Below are positions 58,202 to 64,000 of a stretch of 64,000 bases of DNA, in pieces; position 1 is the stretch's first letter; every line of letters starts with the position of its first letter. The notes beneath the pieces were generated by a model that saw only the letters and a list, made by a program, of their open reading frames with translations, searched no databases and had not been told where the DNA came from. This stretch comes from Citrus sinensis (lineage: Eukaryota; Streptophyta; Magnoliopsida; Sapindales; Rutaceae). The stretch is from positions 19,559,001 through 19,623,000 of the forward strand of contig NC_068564.1 in assembly GCF_022201045.2 (NCBI RefSeq), in the 5' to 3' direction. A program made the translations under genes and the position numbers.

Positions 58202-59672
58202 CTAAAATTCATCAACTAAAGCTTTCTTCACATTCTTAGGTTTAGTTAAAGATACAAAACAAGTAAATCTTACTAGATTTGCATGCCTTTTCCTTGTGAT
58301 CATTTGTTCATCAAGATTACCTAGAATAAGATCAAATGGGTGACTTTTCTTAACTATTGATGATAGTTCCTTTCTAATTGGGTCCTGTAGGTCAATGGTT
58401 GCTTGGAGTTTTGAAACTTTCTCCTTCACATTCTCTGGTGTTTCCTTAGAGGTGTCTTCTTCAACATGTTCTTTTTTTTTTAAAGAAGGTTCACTAGATT
58501 GACCTTCCTCAATAACTCGAACTTCAGGAGTAGTTGGAACAACATTTGGTGTTTCTAAAAGATTGGTTATCTCTTCCTCAATTAAGTAATCTGCAAAATC
58601 TTGATAATCATTAATAACCACATTTGCAGATTCAACAATATTTTGAGTTATCATATTATTAGAGTAACCAAGAAAAACACCTTCATCACTTTTTGAATCA
58701 TATAAACTAAGATGTTCGCAATCATTCAATATAAAGCACATACTCCCAAAAATATGAAAGTAATCTAGATCAGGTTTTTTATCTTTCCATAACTCACAAC
58801 GAGTTTTCTTAGTACTTGGACGAAGATAAACACGATTAATGGTGTAGTAAGCAATGTTAAGTGCTTCAGCCCATAATCTCTTTAAAAGTTTCTTTGAGTT
58901 TAACATTATTCGTGCCATTTCCTGCAAGGTCATATTTTTCCTCTCAACAACACCATTTTGTTCTAGAGTAATGGGTGAGGAAAACTCATGTGAAAGTCTA
59001 TGTAAATTACATCTTCTTCAAAACAACAGTTTTAAACTTCTCTTCCATGATTACTTCTAATTCTAATATTATTGCAATTTTGTTCATTTTTAACCTTTTC
59101 ACATAGTTTTCTGAACACATCAAATATATCTGATTTTTCTTTAATAAAGTCAACCCATGTATACCTATAGAAATCATCTACACACAAATGCGTACCTTTT
59201 TTCAACCAAACTTTCAACTTGCATTGGTCCCATAAGGTTCATATGAAGTAGTTGTAGCACCTTTCATGTTGCTCTATCCTGAATGGCTTTATGCTACGCT
59301 CTTTGTTGTTTTCTAGAATGACATGAACCATATTCCAGGTTGTTTCTTATTAAGCATTAGAACTCTTTTTACAACACCTATTTTCACAATTCTAGTCAGT
59401 AATCTATAGTTCAAGTGACCTAACTTTCGATGCCATAATTCTTTGTCATCAAGAATGGTCTTATGACAAATAATTGAGCTAGTCAGTTTATAACAATGAT
59501 CAGATGAACGAATTCCTTCTAAAATGTAATTTCCATCAACATCAAGAACGTGACATTTGTTTTTGTCAAAGTTGACAAACAAGTTTTGATCACATTTGAC
59601 TAATACTGAGTAAATTTGCTTTGAGATCCTCCACATGCAAAACATTGTCAAGTTTTGGAAAACCTTCCACAT
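58202..59672 (-). pseudogene. Sire-like integrase remnants
   Basis: 59672-59313 contains the zinc-binding pre-integrase region (LWHRKLGHLNYR). 59217-59032 has part of the core (DDFYRYTWVDFIKEKSD). 58933-58202 has MTLQEMARIMLNSKKLLK, then WAEALNIAYYTINRV and FGSMCFILND, the C-terminal part. The pieces lie in different frames with gaps, so the catalytic triad is incomplete. Confidence 0.82.
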
Positions 59673-59767
59673 TCAAAGTTCTTTTTCCAAGCACTCAACT
59701 TTTCAAACTATCCACAAAAGTTACATTTTCTTGATCAAGTTTTTGCTAATTGATCAAGATACTTCTA

Positions 59768-61596
59768 TCACTTATCGTGTCCAGAATAACCAATATCAAA
59801 GTACCAAAAATCAATAGTGCAAGTTCTCAAGGAAATAAAGGACACGTAAGCTTTATAATGAGTCTTCCTCATCCAAGTAGTTCTAAGTTTATTTTCCCTT
59901 GTCTCAACCTCAGGTCTAGGTGTCATCCTAAGTTTTCCATGAGAATAATTAAAGAACATAGCCTTTTTCATATATTTAATGAGCTTAAAGTAATTAGGTC
60001 TTATATGTCCTTTCATATGACAAAAATGACAAGTGGGAATAAACATATTATTCTTACCTTGAAGAATTGGTGAAGAATGTGCAATAGCTTTACCTTTTTA
60101 AAAATATGAAACTTTAATTATTGGTGGAGAAGCTGTAACTTGAGAAGCTTTAACAAACATAACTTCAGAATTTAAGTCTTTACCATCTTGATATCCAAGA
60201 CCATGATGATCTGAGCTATACTTGCCAATTAACAAAATATGATCTAACTTTTGAGTTCTAAAATTCATCATTTTGAGTGACTTTTTAGTGTTCTTTAATT
60301 CTGTGGTCACTGCAAGTAGTTGATTATCTTTGTCAGCAAGTAAAGACTTGTAATGAATTAGCTCACTTTCAAGTTTTGCCTTATCATCCAAAAGATTGGA
60401 TACTTGACTCATCAGGGTCACATTCTCATTGTAGACTTCTTCCCATTTAACGAACATCATCTTGTAGCTTTCATGAAAAGCTTTCTTATCATTTATATTA
60501 ATGTCACTAACGTTGCTATCTGAATCATTATTCTTATTAAAATGTTGCACAATTGTGTCAAGACGGAAATCAGTGTCTTCCTGGCAAGAAGCCAAGTACA
60601 AGGCTTCAGATGTGGATGCATCTCTGATGTTTGATTCCTGTTTACTGCCATCATTATGGACAACAAGTTCTCCAACGAGGTCTTCTTCATCAATGCTATC
60701 ATTAAAATCATCATCACTCAAAGTGGATTGCATTGCTTTTTTTTTTCATAAGAGTGTTAGCACATTGTGCTTGTATGTGTCATATGCCTCCACATTCTCT
60801 GCATCGAATACCCTCAAGTTTGTTAAAATCAAAAAATTTAAAATTAGAGTTAGAAGAACATTTTTGAGCCGTAGGAAGCACTGATGTAGAAGTCTTCTTT
60901 TATTTGTTAATATTCTTCTTTTTCAACATCTTCTTGAAATTCTTTACAATAAGTGCAAGTGAATTATCCACGTATAAATATGGATCATCATCCTCACTTG
61001 ATTTGGTGACGGAAGCCTCTGTTTCAAACTAAAAAGCAATACCTTTTTCTTTCTTGTGATTCAAATTCAAGTAGTTAGTCTCATAGACCATCAATTTTCC
61101 TATAAGTGAACGCCTAGTCATAGCAGACATATCAGCATATTCTTCAATGGCCAAAATTTTACGATGATATGGATGGACATATCTTAAGATTTTTCTACAA
61201 ATTTCTTCCTTGGAAATAGGTTTTTCAAGAGCAAAAAAATCATTAACCATAGTAAGGATTCTTGAATTAAATTCATGTATGGTAATGTTCATGCATTTTC
61301 AGGTTTTCAAAATCAAATGTAAGTTTTTGAAGTTTAGAACGTTTTGCCATAGTGTCGCCTTTAAAAGTACTTTGGAGTATATCCCAAGTAGTTTTAGATG
61401 TCTTGCATGTAGAAATTAGTTGGTGTTGAAACACATCAACTCCATTAACAATGGCATTAAGTCCTCTTGTATTATATCCAAATGCATCAAGTTCATCATT
61501 AGTCCATTCCCTGACTGGCTTGGGAGATTCTACACTATCTTTATCAATTTTGATAGGTGTGTCATGTGAGTACGCGTTGCTAAACTCTTTCATCAA
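59768..61596 (-). pseudogene. Sire-like gag, zinc-knuckle and protease remnants
   Basis: Gag N-part: VREWTNDELDAFGYNTRGLN at 61.5 kb and EFNSRILTMVNDF at 61.2 kb. The coiled-coil part at 60733-60098 contains KWEEVYNENVTLMSQVSNLL and LESELIHYKSLLADKDNQLL. The knuckle CHFCHMKGHIRPNY has lost its last Cys (now Tyr), and the protease site reads WYFDIGYSGH, with DSG changed to DIG. Confidence 0.82.
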
Positions 61597-61751
61597 TAAC
61601 TATCAGATAAATTTCCATCCTATGTTTCCAATAAGCATAATTCGTCTCATCTAGTACAGGTGGATGGGCCAAAGAGTCTCCCTCTATTTGCAAACTCATA
61701 CCTACAAAATAGATCTAAGTTCCAAGAATTTCACTAAATAGTTAGTGTCTT

Positions 61752-61763
61752 GCTCTGATACCA
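61752..61763 (-). other. Sire-like primer-binding site
   Basis: TGGTATCAGAGC on the minus strand, a perfect initiator-methionine tRNA match, marking the junction of 5' LTR and internal region. Confidence 0.85.
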
Positions 61764-62758
61764 ATTGAAATTAATTTAGATCTATCGCAAATAGATGTAG
61801 GTAATTAAAAATAAAAAATGAACAACTTAATTAATTTTCGAAAATATTGTTCACCATTATTGTTCAGCGTTACTGTTCGTCCACATAAAAAATATTAATT
61901 TTGAAAAAACACAATAAAATGCAGAAAATAAATGATACGAAGATTTTTATGTGGTTCGGATTAATTAATCCTATATCTACGAGGCCACACCCAGATGAAA
62001 AGCAATTCACTGAGTTGAGATGTTACAACCTAAAAATTACAGTTTATCACTATACAGTTTGCTCAACCTTAGACTGAATCTGCTTCTCTTGAATAATTGC
62101 TACCCCTCTTGATCCACAATCCTCAAGGCACTTCGCAAAGTGATCAATAACAATTCTTCAATTCTTCAACGTCTAGTGATCCAAGATCCACATAAACTCT
62201 CTACAGAGATGAAAAGAAGATAAATAAATAAATCAACACAACATTATGCGCCAAATCCGAATTCACTAGGGATGAGGCCTAGTTTTGCTTGTCTGCTTAA
62301 TGCTTTGTGTTGTGCATACCTCAATTTTGAAATACCTCTCCTTATTTTGGACTACGGTTTCGCCAAAATAGCAAGTCTTAAAAGACTTTGATTCTTTCCA
62401 AATAAGAGTTCCTTTCCTCTTATAATTCCCATGAATCTGAATAGGAATAAATCTTATCTTCTTGTCTTGCTTATCTCCTAAGAAATATCTAGAGCATTTA
62501 ATGAACTTCATGTTTGAATCAACTTTTTGCTCTAAATAGATCTCATGCCCCAATTATAAAATCTCATCGTTAATTGACTTTCTAAATTAAATATCTAATT
62601 AAATTAGGAAACAAATATTTCTAATAAATTTGAGTCTCACTAAATTAGGGAATTAATAAATTAATACCTATTAAAAGATATGCAATAAATAAATTTCCAA
62701 TTTAATTAGATTTTCCATAAGATGCCAACTCTATAAATAATAGACTTAACACACATCA
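61764..62758 (-). repeat. Probable 5' LTR of the Sire-like element
   Basis: Inferred from the primer-binding site at its inner edge. The outer edge is a guess at a TG (62,758) because no second LTR was found. Open frames inside it (62266-62553) have no recognisable product. Confidence 0.5.
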
Positions 62759-64000
62759 ATCTGTTGTTATTCTGATCATCGAATTATTCTTGATTGATTA
62801 TTGAATTATTCGATTCGCATATTTACCTTTATCGGCATTATTTTGTTATGAGAAAGATGGAAGGCAATTTCTTTGTTTATTCTGATTCTGATTTATGAGA
62901 GGTTTCATGAATATGGTTTCGCTTCTCTGTTAAGTTTTTGAGTCATTTTGTAGCATATATAGTTAGCCTCATTTACACTGAGCTAGCAAGCTTTCTCAGC
63001 AGCAAATACTTATTATACTGAGTAAGAGCAAATCATGAGTAGTATTAGTCGTCAAAAAGAGCCTTCGCTTAGGCAGAAGGCTGATGAACCAACACAAAAA
63101 ATCCTCATTCAGTCAATGGATTTGGAAAAACACGAGAACTCAATAATCGCACCGTGTTCGCGCCCTTTCTCCAAAAAGTCAGACCAGATGGAAAGAACTT
63201 TTGAAAGTTTCCAGGAGGCCCCAGGAAACCCATGTTTATTTTTATGAATCTTTGTATGAACGCCTCTTTAATCGTTGTTGTATTACTGCAGTCTCGATCG
63301 ATCGATGCTTTTAAGTTATTCCTCCTTCATTTAATAGTGTGTTTATATTATAAAGATTGTAATTTAATATTATAAACTCTTTATATAAATAAGGATGAAG
63401 AATTCTTATATTTGTAACTATTATGTTATTTTGTCCCAAGTTTTTTCACTAGATTCTTCAAGCTAGTTCCTTCTTTTCAATCTTTGCATGGTCGATTGTG
63501 ATTATTGATTGGGAAAAAGATGGATGGAAATTGTGTAGAAGTTTTACACCACCATAATTTATTTATTCTGATTTCTGAGGAAGATGTGTACACTACTATA
63601 TGCTTCTCTTTTAAGGAGTTTAATTTATTGCTAATTATATAGCGAACGTCAATTAGCTGCAAAAGCATAAAACTGGAGAGGAAATTAAATAATTAATCTC
63701 CTAAGAAAGCCATCAAAACGATGACCAAAATATCCTCCCAACTAATCAGGGAAAAAAAGAAGAAAAGAAAATTAATCTATGCAAGATCGATTTTTTTTTT
63801 CCTTTTGATGAACATTCAATGAAGTTGTAAAGTAAGTTTAAGTCCTCCCAAGCGCAGCAAAACAATATTATTCAAAAGGACTCATAATGGCTCAAATCAA
63901 TCCAGATCATATGTTCCTTTGCACTCGTTGCTGGCCGCAAATAAAAAACTTTGTTTGCCTTTATTATTAAGCTTTTTCACATCCGTTAGAAAAAGTTTTA
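62759..64000. other. Unassigned DNA with a weak tandem duplication
   Basis: Segments around 62,850-62,970 and 63,500-63,650 share an ordered series of short matches (AAAAGATGGA, TTTATTCTGATT, GCTTCTCT, ATATAG..AGC), suggesting an old tandem duplication of about 650 bp. Apart from the small frame at 63035 no gene was recognised. Confidence 0.35.
63035..63247 (+). CDS. Small hypothetical protein (70 aa), doubtful
   Basis: An ATG frame encoding MSSISRQKEPSLRQKADEPT through to a stop at 63247. It is rich in Lys, Glu, Ser and Pro, with no signal peptide, membrane segment or known motif. The DNA is less AT-rich than its surroundings and codon choice looks ordinary, and a plausible leader and trailer flank it, which is why I list it. 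It could equally be chance or an exon of a larger unrecognised gene. Confidence 0.3.
   Translation: MSSISRQKEPSLRQKADEPTQKILIQSMDLEKHENSIIAPCSRPFSKKSDQMERTFESFQEAPGNPCLFL

Larger units (their letters stand above)
57114..62758 (-). mobile_element. Degenerate Sirevirus-like Ty1-copia element, 3' LTR missing
   Basis: Minus-strand remnants run in the order gag (61596-60098), protease/integrase N-part (60046-59032), integrase C-part (58933-58202), RT (58192-57552) and RNase H (57392-57114). The primer-binding site TGGTATCAGAGC is at 61752-61763. The 5' LTR probably occupies 61764 to about 62758 (starting TGATGTGTGTTAAG on the element strand); this outer limit is uncertain and no second LTR was found at the left. 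The long coiled-coil gag and the RNase H context place it in the Sire lineage. Many stops, shifts and deletions make it the oldest of the three retrotransposons here. Confidence 0.85.

Noticed and set aside
62266..62553. 95-codon minus-strand frame
   Set aside because: Lies in the probable 5' LTR of the Sire-like element; no recognised domain.

Overview
This 64 kb window is plant nuclear DNA from a eudicot, probably a woody species; a Citrus-like genome is only a guess. It is AT-rich, its genes have many short exons with GT-AG introns, its predicted proteins look like eudicot nuclear proteins, and roughly half of it is transposable-element DNA. No prokaryotic, organellar or CRISPR-like structure was seen.

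Layout. (1) 1-4,300: degraded repeats, including an LTR fragment, a decayed caulimovirid reverse-transcriptase fragment and a clean 202-bp MITE with a 9-bp target-site duplication. (2) 4,338-8,070 (+): a complete 14-exon peroxisomal 3-ketoacyl-CoA thiolase gene (KAT2/PED1 type, 462 aa). (3) 8,532-9,632 (-): a two-exon DGAT2-type acyltransferase gene (330 aa), tail-to-tail with the thiolase and with a 1.07-kb inverted-repeat element about 300 bp upstream of its start. (4) 11,812-17,513 (-), leader to about 18,360: a complete 10-coding-exon PB1-domain Raf-like protein kinase (1,240 aa) with a tandemly duplicated internal exon. (5) 19,663-28,781: a CACTA element with a TTA target-site duplication that carries a fragment of a nuclear poly(A) polymerase gene; a 4.9-kb Ty1-copia element is nested in that fragment. 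(6) 28,782-36,040: AT-rich repeat-dense DNA with several sharp palindromes and a ubiquitin fragment between two 57-bp direct repeats. (7) 36,060-53,234: two DUF247 (UPF0481) paralogues, one apparently readable (39,214-40,523) and one a pseudogene (51,386-53,234) broken by a 7-nt insertion and a 472-bp solo LTR. Between them lie a 6.1-kb defective Ty3-gypsy element (TSD GCGAT) and a truncated copy of the upstream kinase gene. (8) 54,479-55,820: a non-autonomous hAT element with an 8-bp TSD. (9) 57,114-about 62,758: a degenerate Sirevirus-like copia element. (10) The last 1.2 kb is mostly unassigned.

How it fits together. Two intact genes belong to lipid metabolism at opposite ends (fatty-acid beta-oxidation versus triacylglycerol synthesis); their adjacency is probably chance. 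The kinase is probably a stress or hormone signalling kinase. The rest records nested transposition, gene-fragment capture and segmental duplication. Most element boundaries were fixed by finding matching target-site duplications. I found no convincing new biochemical system. The most notable structures are the CACTA element with captured poly(A) polymerase exons, the solo LTR whose removal restores the DUF247 reading frame, and the duplicated kinase fragment with inactivating changes.
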